This document shows, piece by piece, positions 35,995 to 48,489 of a stretch of DNA of 64,000 nucleotides. The notes under the pieces are model-generated. The model ran no database searches, had not been told where the DNA came from, and worked only from the letters and a program-made list of their open reading frames with translations. The DNA comes from Paulownia fortunei (taxonomy: Eukaryota; Streptophyta; Magnoliopsida; Lamiales; Paulowniaceae): positions 19,149,445-19,213,444 of the forward strand of contig CM033107.1 of the NCBI GenBank assembly GCA_019321725.1, read 5' to 3'. Each line of letters opens with the position of its first letter. Position 1 is the first letter of the stretch. The translations under genes and the position numbers were made by a program.

Positions 35995-37131
35995 GTTTAG
36001 AAGATAACATATTTTCAAAGAATTATCTTAATTATTATTTTGAGTATCTGAATTCAAGGATTATGTTCATATAAATGCCACTTATATTAGATTTATGTAC
36101 AAAAAATATATGCACTTCTATTCATCACATATCTAATAGAAATATAATCAACAGTTTTAGAACCTAACTTAACTTTTTTAAGAGGTGGTACAACTACTTT
36201 AGCTAGGCATCCCCATACTTTTAAGTATTTGTAGGAACTTTTTCACATTTTGTAAGGTAATAATCTAGTCTTCTTGAGAGGAACTCTATTCAAAATAAAG
36301 TTGGTTGTAAGCACAACTTGCCTCTTCAAGTTTTGAGGTAATCCAGGTGTGATAAGCATGGCATTAACTATGTCCTTAAGAGTTTTATTTTTTCTCTCAG
36401 CAACTCCATTTTGTTAAGGTGTCTACGGAGCTATAGTTTGGTGAATTATACCAAACTTAGCACATAATTCATCAAATGATGATGAATCATATTCTCCACC
36501 TCTATCGAATCTCAATACTTTAATTGTCCCACCAAGTTAATTTTCAACTTCAATTTTAAAAGTGACGAATGCGACCAAAGCCTCATCTTTACTGCTTAGT
36601 AGATATACATAGCAATATCTAGTGAAATCATTAATAAAAGTGATAAAATACCTTTTATCACCTCAACTTTGAACAAACTTTAGATTATAAATATCATTAT
36701 GTATCAAGCTTAACGGTTTGCTACTCCTTTCAACTAAACTAAAGGTTTATTGGCAAACTTAGCTTCAACAAAAATATGATATTTGTGTTTATCATCTTAA
36801 TCAAGTTTAGGTATAAGTCTTAAACCTGCCAATTTTCTTAAGAGAGCTTGGTTAACATGACCTAATATTTTGTGCCACAAAATTGAAGACTTAAACAAGA
36901 AAACATAAGGTAAACTTCCAACATTTTGAAGTACAAGCATTGCATTCAATTCGATAGCCTATTGGATGAGTATCCATTGCCTACAAAATTACCATTTTTA
37001 GTCGGTGTAAATTTTTCAAACTCAACCTACTCTTGACAAGTAATGATTTAGATACCAAACTCTTTTGGATATCTAGAACATGCAATACATCGACTAGGGT
37101 CAACTCCTTGCCTGTTGTCATCTTTAGTACC
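35995..37131 (-). pseudogene. Integrase of second copia
   Basis: The reverse complement of about 36395-36530 reads IKVLRFDRGGEYDSSSFDE, then HQTIAP and QNGVAERK. The second catalytic Asp and the Glu of the DDE core are present; the usual Ser before that Asp is Phe. GAG-pre-integrase sequence lies toward 36830-37100. The reading ends at the ACTTG target site of the gypsy element and resumes, as protease, at 46744. Confidence 0.82.
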
Positions 37132-37136
37132 ACTTG

Positions 37137-39554
37137 TGTAATACCCCCATTACTAGACAACTATATATATAGTATAATTTGACATGATAGAACCTATGAG
37201 CGTGCATGAATTTTTATTTTTTTTCCCTGTAACAACTTAATGAATAATAAACTATTTTTCCACTTACAGACTAATATATATATAACTGCAGAGTATCCAT
37301 AACAATCATAATATTTACATACCCATGTACAGAAAAGTTATAAAAGTAACATATAGTATAAGTCCTAAAATTTAATACAGTAGACTCCAAAATCAAATAA
37401 GCTAACAACCAACCCAACAGGTCGTCATTCATGTACACGGATCCTCAGAACCTGTAGGAGTTCTGGCCTCTCGTTAATAAGTCCATAACTTCAAGTATCA
37501 TCAAACTCACCTACAATGCATGAACTACGTGAGCTAATGCTCAATAAATGAAAATCATGCATGTTGAAGGGATAATCTAATATAAATGCAATGCATTTCT
37601 ATGAGATCATGACAAGAATGTCAATTTATGCATAAAAATAGTTCATTCAAAATTATTTTCCATCGTTAGGCCCTTGGTCTACCTACTATGTACTAGATAG
37701 AGTTTCAACAATATCAATAATCACATGGCCATAAATAGATCGACACAGTCCAGGGGCCATTCCCTAGGATCACCAGAGGTCCACTCCCTGTCTTCCCCTA
37801 TGAGCCTCCAAAAGTCTTCCCACCAACAGCGTTGATAAGGGTACAGTCAAGTGGTCCACCTTTCGTGACTACCAAAAGCACACCCCCTATCCACCCCTAT
37901 AATCCTTCGAGAAGTAATACTCGTGGCGCCTCAAATATCATATACATAAGCCACACAGGCCTCGGTATACTAGTAATGGCCAACCGAAATATTTTTTTTT
38001 AAAATAATGTTTTGCATCCAAAAGTCTCAACTGTGAGCATGTGATATGTATGCTCATGTATATGATAATGAATGGCATGTCCAATAATACAATAAATCCT
38101 ATATCCCATCATTCAAGCAATATATACACTATAAGGTATATATAATATTCACAATACACACATCAACATACAAGGATCATCTTTAATACATATAATGCAC
38201 GAAATACTTTATTCATGCATTGTAGTTGTGAATGAATTTTCACTTACCTTTCACCTTTGATGTCTTACTGAAGGTTAATAAGATTTACCTCCCTAACCTT
38301 AGATATAAGGCTGCCTATAAAAGTATAATGTATTAATTTTCATTCTTAATCAATAGGTTTACTATATCAAGTCTCATAAGGGATCCTAACTTAAATTTAA
38401 TTAAGTAATAGTCAAACCTTAAATATATATATATATATATATATACTTCAACCTAATCAAAATCTTTTAGATACCTTGATTTATCGTTTCGAATTTATTC
38501 TGATATTATTTAATTGATGTGTTATAATCCTTGTAACCAATCCCTTAATTAAATTATCTCTTTCATCCAATTAATACAAGATAACAAAATCAAATCTTTG
38601 TAACTAATTTCGAATTAAAGGTGTATATTAATTATTGTCTCACAAGTAGATAACTATTTAATTTTAATAAAAAAACTTTTTTTCAAATTAGAAATAAATG
38701 GCATAAATATATATTTTTATCCGTACAAAATGAGAAGAGACTTATCAAAATTTTCTGCAATTCCTACCGTTGAAATTTGTCAAAGCACCCTCTTTTCTTT
38801 TCTTTTTTTCTTTCTTCTTTCCTTTTCTTTTCTCTTTTTCTTTCCTTTGCTGCCGTGAATGTGTGTGTGGAGTTAATCGTGTATGTGTGTGATATGTGTT
38901 ATTACTTAGCTACTAAGAAAATCTAATATAATATATTATATATATGTACTTATCCTTAACATAAACTACTACACTACATGTGTATATACACATATATGTG
39001 TATATATATATATTATACTACACACATATACTTATATATATATATATATTTCGTACATCTATACATATATATCTATATATATATATTATTTTATATATAT
39101 AATTAATACATAATATTTTTTATATTTATTTATAAGCCCCCAAGTTTATTTTCTAGTAAAAATTTACACCCTTTTAATTAATATGATAGTGTCCTTACTT
39201 TCTTTTATTATTATTATTACCATGACTATTACTATTTTCTCCCTAATTAATTTATGTGCATAGTTTATCCTACGCCGATAAACTCAATGATGCCACCTTT
39301 CATTTACATGTATCCTAATAGTATCTGATAGTTGACACCTAAATATTCATATCTTAGTACCAACTCAACCAATTAGATTAAAGAGTTTGGAAACTAATAT
39401 CGGGTGATAAGTTTAGAAGTTTAATTATTAAAAATATCGTATAAAATATAGTGCATTATGAAATATCAATTAAAAATACAAAAATGACACATATGTAGCA
39501 TGAAACGCATGAACTATATTAGGCAAGTAAGTAGTGCAAGACTCGGGTATTACA
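37137..39554 (-). repeat. 3' LTR of the gypsy element
   Basis: 2418 bp, next to the polypurine tract. It contains (TA)n tracts at 38417-38445 and 38930-39130. It differs from the other LTR mainly in these AT tracts. Confidence 0.92.
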
Positions 39555-39567
39555 TCCTTCTCCCCTT
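39555..39567 (-). other. Polypurine tract of the gypsy element
   Basis: The reverse complement reads TAAGGGGAGAAGGA just before TGTAATAC. Confidence 0.8.
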
Positions 39568-39579
39568 ATGAAAACTTCA

Positions 39580-39920
39580 TCCCCAAAATTTTGCTTACAA
39601 AAAAAACTCTGGGTATTTGGCTCTCATTTCATCTTTTCTTTCCCATGTAGCCTCTTCCATTGACTAGTCCCTCATACTACCTTGACTAATGGAATTTTTT
39701 TATTTTTAAATTGTTTTATCTCTCGTAGTGTAGAATATTGACAAATCTTTTTTCGTAACTCAAATCTGATCTCAACTCCACTAGTTCGTTTCGTAGAATG
39801 TGAGATGGATTCGCAATATATTTTCTCAACATATATACGTGGAATACATTATGTACTTGAGGCATTGATGTAGGCAGTTAAGTTTGTAAGCAACATTACC
39901 TATTCTCTTGGTAATAGGAA
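39580..39920 (-). pseudogene. Integrase C-terminus and chromodomain of gypsy
   Basis: The minus strand gives GPYPITKRIGNVAYKL (about 39930-39870), then a chromodomain-like block with MEEATWERKDEMRAKYPEF (about 39670-39600). The WE...RYP ending is typical of chromovirus chromodomains, which steer integration toward heterochromatin marks. In-frame stops lie inside it. Confidence 0.75.
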
Positions 39921-41075
39921 ATGGACTAATATATATGGGACTCAACTTTCCTTTCTTTCCAAAAGGCATAATTCCTTTCATTGGAGCTACCTTGAGAAAC
40001 ACTTAATCTCCTATGGCAAACTCTAGCATCCTCTTTCTTTGGTCTGCATAACTTTTCTGTCGACTCTGGGCAGTTTCCATTCTTTTTTGAATTTATAACA
40101 CAACCTCTGTCATTTCCCGAATTATGTCTAGGCCTAAAAGTTTTCACCTACCTCATCCTAGTGAATTGGAGATTTGCATTTCCTGCCATACAGTACTTCA
40201 TAAGGAGTCATTCCAATTGTAGCCTGATAACTATTGTTATATGAGAATTCCACCAGAGGTAGATACTTGCTCTATTGTCCTTGGAAATCCAATACGCAAG
40301 CTCTAAGCATTCTTCTAAGGTTTGTATTGTTCGTTCAAATTACCCATCGATATGAGAATGATATGCAGTACTGAAAGATAATTGCATTCCCAATGCCCTC
40401 TATAGATTTCTCTAAATGGTATATAGAAATCTCGAGTCCCTGTCAGAAGTAATGGATAGTGGTACACCATGGAGTCTAAACATCCTATATATATATATGT
40501 GTGTGTGTGTGTGTATCGATCTATGGAATAGGTTGAACAAATGGGAAGGAAATGAGTTAATTTAGTTAATCTGTCCACAATCACCTAAATAAAATTATAA
40601 CATTTCAAAATTTTGGGTAAACCCTCCACAAAGTCTATAATGATTCTTTCCCATTTCCATTTTGGAATAAGCAGAGATTGTAAAATTCCCACTGGTCTTT
40701 GATGTTCTACTTTCATCTGCTGACATATCAAACATTGGTCCTCATATTATGTAATATCTCTTTTTATACGTGGCCACCAGTAATACATCTTCAAGTCTCT
40801 ATACATTTTGGTAGTTCCTAGATGTATTGAATAATGTGTTAAATGTGCCTCTGCAAGAATATCTTCTCTGATGTTATCCACATGGGGCACGTATAATCAT
40901 TCCCTAAATTATAACGCTCATTCATGGATATTTTAAAATCAGATGGTACCCCCGAAGCAATACCATTCTTTACCTTGGCAAAATATTCATCCCCTTGTTG
41001 TCTCTGTTGAATTTTGTCGATTAACATCGGTCGGAGTGTCAAGGTTGCCCAACTGTACAATCTCCATATTCATTT
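39921..41075 (-). pseudogene. Integrase of gypsy
   Basis: On the minus strand, 40584-40315 begins MIVDRLTKLTHFLPI, the first catalytic Asp block of gypsy integrase, and continues as far as a decayed FYIPFREIYRG block. A TATATA/TGTGTG microsatellite at 40486-40514 translates as THTHTYIYI in the middle of the core. The His-Cys region is near 40680-40760. C-terminal VAPMKGIMPFGKKGK-like sequence lies near 39990. Several frame breaks. Confidence 0.82.
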
Positions 41076-41079
41076 TCTG

Positions 41080-41700
41080 GAATTCAATTAACTCTGGTCT
41101 TGAACATAAAGAATAGCTTCAGTACCTTGTATTGATTTTCTACTCAAGGCATTTGCTATTATGTTAGCCTTACCAGGATAGTAGTTGATAACATAATCAT
41201 AATCCTTCACCAGCTCCAACTACCTTCGTTATCGCATATTTAGTTCTTTTTGTGTGAAGAATTATTTTAAGCTTTTATGATCCGTATAAATTTCACACCG
41301 CTCCCCATATAGATAGTGCCTCCATATCTTTAGTGCAAATACTACTACAGCAAACTCCAAATCATGTGTAGGGTAATTTTTTTCATATTCTTTCAGTTGT
41401 CTGGATGCACATACAATTACTTTCCCATTTTGCATTAGTACACATCCAAACCATTCTTTGAGGTGTCACTGTAAACTACAAAACCTCCAGTATCTGATGG
41501 AATTGAAAGAATATGTGCTAATATCAACCTCTTTTTCAATTCTTGAAAACTTTGCTCGCACGCCTCTATCCATTTAAATGTGATACCTTTCCATGTTAAC
41601 TGTATTAAAGGGGAAGCAATCTTGGAAAATCCTTCTATAAATCTACGGTAGTATCCAGCCAAACCAAGAAAACTACGTACTTTTTAAGGATTTATAGGTT
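41080..41700 (-). pseudogene. RNase H of gypsy
   Basis: The minus frame 41662-41435 reads MAGYYRRFIEGFSKIASPL, FKWIEACEQSFQELK and [10 protein letters not shown], the RT thumb/RNase H region of gypsy elements with a catalytic Asp in YSD. The remaining domain continues to about 41080 with stops. Confidence 0.85.
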
Positions 41701-41719
41701 GTGACCAGCTATTAATAGC

Positions 41720-42350
41720 TTCTACTTTACTTGGATCTACTAATATTTCTGCCCCTGATATGACATGTCCCAAGAATACCACTCGGTCAAACCAGAATTC
41801 ACATTTCTTGAATTTAGCATATAATTATTTCGCCTTTAAAATATCTAACACCATTTTCAAATGTGTCATGTGCTCTTCCTTTTTTTCGGAGTAAATCAGG
41901 ATATCATCGATAAATACAATAAAAAATTTATCCAGAAAATCTCTGAATACCCGGTTCATTAGGTCCATGAAAGTTGTTGGGGCATTAGTCAATCCAAATG
42001 GCATCACCAAAAATTCATAATGTCCATACCTCGTGCGAAATGATGTCTTTGAAATGTCATCTTCTTTTATTTTCAGTTGATGGTACCCAAATCGTAAATT
42101 AATCTTTAAAAATACTGTTGCACCCTGGAGCTAATCGAACAAATCGTCAATTCAAGGTAAAGGGTATTTATTATTTATTGTAACCTTATTCAATTCTTGG
42201 TAGTCTATACACAGTCTCATCATACCATTATTTTTTCATACAAATAGGACAGGCGCACCCTACGGTGAAAAGCTAGGTCTGATAAAACTTTTTTCCAGCA
42301 ACTCCTGTAATTGTATCTTTAATTCCTTTAACTCGGATAGAGCCATTCGG
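41720..42350 (-). pseudogene. Reverse transcriptase of gypsy
   Basis: The minus strand starts with SPYRMALSELKELKIQLQ near 42350 and includes [19 protein letters not shown] (about 41998-41942) and the active site FIDDILIYS, with the Asp pair at 41903-41908 intact. Stops separate the palm blocks, for example near 42010 and 41825. Confidence 0.88.
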
Positions 42351-43190
42351 TATGGGGATTTTGAGATTGGAGATGTTCCCGACTGTAAGTTAATAATGAA
42401 CTCTATCTCATGATTTGGTGGTAACCCATGGAGATCATCTAGAAATATTTCAAGGTATTCCTGAACCACTGATACTTCACTAAGAATAGGATGGTGTTGT
42501 TCTTCAATGCTCATAACACTAACTAAATACCCCTCACAGCCCACTTCTAGTAAACGTTGTGCCTTCAGTGCTGATATTAGTGGGAATCTGAAGCTCTTCA
42601 TAATCCTAGTGAAAATAAAAGGTTCTTCTCCAGGAGGTTGGAATGTCATTATCTTTTTTTGATAATCTATGGTAGCACAGTACTTTGATAACCAGTCTAT
42701 ACCCAATATTATGTCATAGTCATTTTTGGCCAATACAATCAGATTAGTATATAGTTCTCTATCTTCAATAGGAATGGTACAAGCTTTCAAAAATTTGATT
42801 GGTCTGTTTTGAGTCATCAGAAGGAATCGTCACTTTATAACTAACTTCTATTACATCAGGTGTCCTACCCAGCCTCTTCATATACTCAGGAGACATAAAT
42901 GAATATGTAGCTCCTGAGTCAAATAGTATGAATGCTGGAGTATCATGGATAAAGAATTTACCTATCACTACCGATGGATTAGCCTCTACGTCTGCTTTAG
43001 TGATGGTAAAAACTCTAGCGAGTACATTCTGTTGCTTTATAGATTTTAGGTTCTCCAAGCATGTTCTGGCAATATGACCAACCTTTCCACACACGAAGCA
43101 CCTTCTAGAATCTGTAGGGCAATTTTTCATATGTTGGCCACCGCATCTAGGGCACATAGATTGTGGCATTGGCGCTTTTCCCTGCTCCAT
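42351..43190 (-). pseudogene. Zinc knuckles and aspartic protease of gypsy
   Basis: The minus frame from 43190 carries CPRCGGQHMKNC and CFVCGKVGHIARTC (43100-43059), two Cys/His knuckles as in chromovirus gag. Protease FILFDSGATYSFMS lies near 42930, with the catalytic Asp-Ser-Gly intact. A frame overlap at 42765-42817 moves the reading into the frame ending at 42260, with FDDLHGLPP-like linker (ILGIDWLSKY at about 42690). Confidence 0.87.
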
Positions 43191-43399
43191 CTTTGGTCTA
43201 TTATTTGATGCTCTGGTTTCGATCGAAATTCGGGTTTTTGGCCTTGAGCTTGGAATGGTCTCTTCTTTTCATTTCCAGCCCATCTTTATTCTTGTTCTTG
43301 CTTAAATTGGTGATGGGTTTCCTGTGCATGAACAATTCTGAGTTCAGCTTGCTCAACGACTAATGCTCTCTCAACAATCTATGAATAGGTGACTCCTTG

Positions 43400-44090
43400 A
43401 ATTCCCATCATATTAACATCTCTATATAGTTTTGGCCTCAAGTTTTCATGGAATCTCTCTACCTTCAGTGCATCAGTGCTGACCATATGCATGACAAACC
43501 TAGACAACTGTTCAATTTTTTGAATATAGTCCCCGACTGTCATAACTCTCTACCACAGCTGTATAAATTTATTCATCTTCAGTACACGAACAGGCGCGGT
43601 GAAGTATCTATTCATGAATAGCTCTTTAAATCTTTTCCAAGTCATAGTGAAAGGATCATCTATGCTCCTTATTGTATCCCACCAGTGTCCAGCACTTCTA
43701 CGAAACATAAACGAGGTGCATATCACATTCTCTTCCTCTAGAACTCTGCTATACTGGAATATATTCTCTAGGGTTCTCAGCCAGTCCTCTATTGCTGTAG
43801 AATCTACCGCATCTTCAAATATTGGTGGATTGAGTTTCTTGAATCTTTCCTCAGCTATCTCCACGTGTTCCGATCAGGGCTGTGGTTGATTTATTTCAGC
43901 TCTCTGTTGCCTACCTACATCTCTCTGCTGGATGAGTTGTTGAATTTGTTCCGACTGTCGCTAAATAAGTTCTGTAAGTCAGTTTATAATAGTGTCCCGA
44001 TCATCATTTGACATAGGTGTCTCCCCTTCTTGGTTTCTACCTCTACTACTACTCTTACTCTTTGTTTTTGTCATGGTTGCAATACTGTTT
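43400..44090 (-). pseudogene. Gag of gypsy
   Basis: The minus frame 43864-43550 reads ERFKKLNPPIFEDA, EDWLRTLENIF and AGHWWDTIR then WKRFKELFMNRYF, the retrotransposon gag core. More gag follows to about 43400 with stops. The N-terminal MTKTKS-like start is near 44075. The protein would form the particle shell. Confidence 0.87.
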
Positions 44091-44210
44091 TAGAACATGT
44101 CCAATATAATTCATGAAACAATGATGCATCATATAATAAAATAAAACTTACGAGCAAGATGATGCTTCCACAAATTCCAATTTATATATATGGACAGTCT
44201 ACAGAATCTG

Positions 44211-44231
44211 TCACCGGGCTTTGATACCACT
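44211..44231 (-). other. Primer binding site of gypsy
   Basis: The reverse complement reads TGGTATCAAAGCCCGGTG, an iMet-type site with one change, two to three bases from the right-hand LTR. Confidence 0.88.
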
Positions 44232-44232
44232 C

Positions 44233-46060
44233 TGTAACACCCCCATTACTACACAACTATATATATAGTATAATTTAACATGATAGAACCTGTGAGCATG
44301 CATAATTTTTTTTTCCTGTAACAACTTAATGAATAATAGACTATTTTTCCACTCACAAACTAATATATATATACCTGCATAGAATCCATAACAATCATAA
44401 TATTTACACACCCATGTACAGAAAAATTATAAAAGTAACACACAATACAAGTTCTAAAATTTAACACAGTAGACTCAAAAATCAAATAAGCTAGCAACCA
44501 GCCCAACATGTCGTCATCCATGTACATAGATCCTCAGTACCTATAGGAGCTCCAACCGTTTGCTCAGTAAATCCATGGCTTCAAATATCATCAAACTCAC
44601 CTACAATGCATGAAATACATGAACTAATGCTTAGTAAATGAAAATCATGCATGCTGAAGGGATAATCTAATATAAATGTAATGCATTTCTATGAGATCAT
44701 AACAAGAATGCCAACTTATGCATTAAAATAGTTCATTCAAAATCATTTTTTATTACTGGGCCTTGGTCCACCTACTATGTACCGGATAGAGCTCTCAACA
44801 ATATCAATAATCACATAGCCATAAATAGATCGACACAGTTCGGGGGCCATCTCCTAAGATCACCAGAGGTCTACCCCTATCTTCCCCTGTAATCCTCCAG
44901 AAGTCTTCCTACCAGCGACGTCGATAGCACAATCAAGTGGCCCACCCTCTCGTGACCACCAGATGCACACCCCCTGTCCACCCCTATGATCCTTTGAGAA
45001 TAATACTCGCAGCGCCTCAAATATCATATAAATAAGCCACATAGACGTCAGTACACTAGTAGTGGCCAACCGAAATATTTTCTTTTTGAAAAATAATGTT
45101 ATGCATGCAAAAGCCTCAACTGTGAGCATGTGATATGCATGCACATGTATATGATGATGAATGATATGTCCAATTATACAATAGATCTTATATCCCATCA
45201 TCCAAGCAACATATGCACTATAAGGTATGTATAATACTCACAATACACACATCAATATGCAAGGATCATCCTTAATATATATAATGCACGAAATACTATG
45301 TTCATGCATTGTAGTTGCAAATGGATTTTCACTTACCTTTCACCTTTGATGTCCTACTGAATGTTAATAAGATTTTCCTCTCTAACCTTAGATATAAGGC
45401 TACCTGTAAAAGTATAACGTATTAATTTTCATTCTTAATCAATAGGTTTACTATATCAAGTCTCATAAGAGATCCTAACTTAAATTTAATTAAGTAACAA
45501 TCAAACCTTAAATATATATATATATATATATATATGTATACTTCAACCCAATCAGAGTCTTTTAAATACCTTGATTTTTCGTCTCAAATTTATTCTAATA
45601 TTATTTAATTGATGTGTTATAATCCTCGTAACCAATCCCTCAATTAAATTATCTCTTTTATCCAATTAATACAAGATAATAAAATCAAATCTTTATAACT
45701 AATTTCGAATTAAATGTGTATATTAATTTATTGTGTCACAAGTAGATAACTAGTTAATTTAAATAAAAAAAATTCTTTCAAATTAGAAATAAACGACATA
45801 AATATATATTTTTATTCATACAAAATAAGAAGAGATTTACCCAAAATTTTCTTCAATTCCTACTGTTGAAATTTGTCGAAGCACCCTCTTTTTTTCTCTC
45901 TTCTTTCTTTTTCTTTTCTCTTTTCATTTCATTTGCTACCGTGAATGTGTGTGTGGTGTTAATCGTGTGTGTGTTTGTGGTGTGTGTTATTACTTAGCTA
46001 CTAAGAAAATCTAATCTAATATATTATATATATACTTATCCTTAACATAAACTACTACAC

Positions 46061-46091
<31 letters not shown>

Positions 46092-46738
46092 CTACACACA
46101 TATACTATATATATATATATATATTATACTACACACATATACTTATATATATATATATTTCGTACATCTATACATATATATATTATATATAATATATATT
46201 ATACTACACACATATACTTATATATATATATTTCGTACATCTATACATATATATATTGTATATATATATATATATTATATTTTTATATATATAATTAATA
46301 TATAATATTTTGATATTTATTTATAAGCCCCAAGTTTATTTTCTAGTAAGAATTTACACCCTCTTAATTAATATGATAGTGTTCTCACTTTCTTTTATTA
46401 TTATTACCATGACTACCACTATTTTCTCCCTAATTAATTTATTTGCATAGTTTATCCTACGCCGATAAACACAACGATGCCACATTTTACTTACGTGAAT
46501 CCTAATAGTATCTGATAGTTGACACCTAAATACTCGTATCTTAGTACCAACTCAACCAATTAGCTTAAAGAGTTTGGAAACTAATATCGAATGACAACTC
46601 AGAAGTTTAATTATTAAAAATACCGTATAAAATATAGTGTATTATGAAATATCAATTAAAAATGCAAATGACACATACATAGCATGAAATGCATGAACTA
46701 TATTGGCCATGTGAGTAGCACAAGACTCAGGTATTACA
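44233..46738 (-). repeat. 5' LTR of the gypsy element
   Basis: 2506 bp direct repeat of 37137-39554. It is longer chiefly because the block with ACTACACACATATAC and TTTCGTACATCTATAC is expanded to two to three copies at 46085-46260. Confidence 0.92.
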
Positions 46739-46743
46739 ACTTG

Positions 46744-46965
46744 GCCCAATCAGACAATGATGGAAGTTGATGAGTTGCCCATGAAAAACCTTTTTCCATT
46801 AATCGGAATGTAGGACAAGAACATCTTCTTGTCTAAGAAAATGTGGCGTGTAGCTCCTATGTCAACCCACTATTCTCTCAAGTTAAACATCAAATTAGCT
46901 TCAAACACGACAATTGAGAGTATAAGGTTCAATACATCTTCTGGCATCGTCTTCTCTTCAGTCAT
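46744..46965 (-). pseudogene. Protease of second copia
   Basis: The reverse complement reads WVDIGATRHIF, then LDKKMF and NGKRFFMGNS, a copia protease in which the Asp-Ser/Thr-Gly triad has Ile at the middle position. It is interrupted by the gypsy insertion at ACTTG. Confidence 0.8.
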
Positions 46966-47830
46966 ATTAGTCTGGCTCTAATTGCTTTTCTTTAGGAGTC
47001 AACAATCTTTTGCCTCCTGGTTTGGCTCACCACAATTATAGCAATTAGTCTTGAACCGCTTAGAATTTATATCGTTGGACGAACTAGAATGCTTTTGCTT
47101 TTTGTTATTTTTGGATTTAGAGGCCTCCCCATATTAGCCTTGGTTTCCATCTGTTTAGTAAAAACCTTCTTTTCTGCAACCCTGTTGTTTTCCTTTATTC
47201 GAAGATGAATAATTAAATCTTCTATATTTTATGTGCTTATACTTGAAATAGTTCTTGAAATATTTCCACGATGGAGGCAGTTTCTCAATAAAAGTAATAA
47301 CTTGGAGAGATTTACTCAACATCACCTCCTTAGATCCAAGATCATGTAGGATGATCTGCATCTCTTGCACCTGGCTGATAATAGTCTTGTTGTCAACCAT
47401 TTTGAAGTCCAAGAATTTATTGAATACAAATTTTTTTTGTCAACATCTCTTGTCTTATACTTTTCATCAAGAGAGTTCCACAATTCCTTAGCCGTCTAGA
47501 TAGAACTGTGTATGTTGTATAAAAAAATATCCAATACATTTAGTATGTAGTTATGGCTTAGGAAGTCAGAATGCTTCCATGCTTTAATAGCTAGCCAAAC
47601 TTTCTTGTCGCTAGCTTTTTCTGCAGTTTATGTGGGACATTCTTCCCTTAAGGAAATTCATGTTAGTAAGATAGAACAACATTTTCTACTGCTAATGCTT
47701 GAATTATGTGCCGTAGAACTTCTCAAGTCTATCATGTTGGGAAGCTAGAGGTATGATACATAGAATGGAGTAGAAGTTGCTCCATTCACTACCCCGATTG
47801 GCACATCCATTGTAGCCATATGTCTTAAGA
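46966..47830 (-). pseudogene. Gag of second copia
   Basis: An ATG at 47819 (minus) starts a frame leading through AWKHSDFLSHNYILN (about 47590), TAKELWNSLDEKYK (about 47480) and DFKMVDNKTIISQVQEMQ (47412 downward), a UBN2-type copia gag. A zinc-knuckle relic CYNCGEPNQEAKDC near 47020 lacks the Gly-His. Several frame breaks. The leader between LTR and gag is only about 40 bp and no clear primer site was found. Confidence 0.82.
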
Positions 47831-47857
47831 ATGTCAGTATGAGATTTATTGAAAATT

Positions 47858-48489
47858 TGAGCTGAAGTGATGTATGCACAAAACAAAACTCCTTAAAACA
47901 GATTTCGTCCCTTGCATTGATGCTGCAAGAACGTGGATGTCTATCTTGCAAGATACAAAAAAAAAATCACAAGATTAGTACAACACTATATTAGTTTTAT
48001 CAAGTGAACCCAAATTTCAATTGTATTCTGCTTTAAAAAATAATCAAAATTTAAAATAATTAGAATTATTTTAAAAGAAACTGTAAAGGGAGAAAAGAAA
48101 GGAATCAATTGAATCTAAATTGATTAGAGTGGTTTTAAAAGAATTTGAGGGTGTCTATTTATAGTTTTTGGTGTCCTATCGTAATTGACTATAACTTTTA
48201 ATTCAAATTAATTTAAATCGTTGAATCATATATTTTAAGATATGATAGCGATCTAATAGTTTTTTATTACATCCCTATATGAAGGTTCTCAATCCTTACT
48301 ATGCATCTCTTACACTTGAATGAATGTGTCCCGTCATTGTGCCTAGTAAGTGTTAGTGACCAATCACAACCCTTCAGACACACCTTATCAACATCATTGT
48401 ACTCGATTCCGTTTATTTAACACATTTTCAAAATTAAAAACTTTTCTATTAAATTTGAAACTTTTCGAATTCATCTCATAATTCCAACA
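47858..48489 (-). repeat. 5' LTR of second copia
   Basis: 632 bp direct repeat of 33137-33727, adjoining gag, ending (plus) CATAATTCCAACA. It contains TCTATTTATAG near 48155. Confidence 0.8.

Larger units (their letters stand above)
37137..46738 (-). mobile_element. Ty3/gypsy chromovirus (probably Tekay/Del clade), minus strand
   Basis: LTRs 37137-39554 and 44233-46738, each starting TGTAA(T/C)AC and ending GTATTACA, are flanked by a perfect ACTTG duplication (37132-37136, 46739-46743). The minus-strand order gag, protease, RT, RNase H, integrase, chromodomain is diagnostic of Ty3/gypsy chromoviruses. LTRs over 2.4 kb and the double zinc knuckle favour Tekay. Stops break each domain but long stretches stay readable, and the LTR pair is very similar, so this is younger than the copia it interrupts. 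Confidence 0.93.
33137..48489 (-). mobile_element. Second Ty1/copia element, minus strand, split by a gypsy insertion
   Basis: Homologous direct repeats at 33137-33727 and 47858-48489 bracket a minus-strand gag, protease, integrase, RT and RNase H, in copia order. Both LTRs begin (minus) TGTTGGAATTATG. A polypurine tract precedes the 3' LTR. No exact target duplication was found: the inner LTR edges near 33137/47858 are uncertain and the flanking 5-mers differ. All frames are decayed. The Ty3/gypsy element 37137-46738 sits between protease and integrase; the element would be about 5.7 kb without it. The gag type (UBN2-like) suggests the Tork or a related lineage. Confidence 0.88.
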
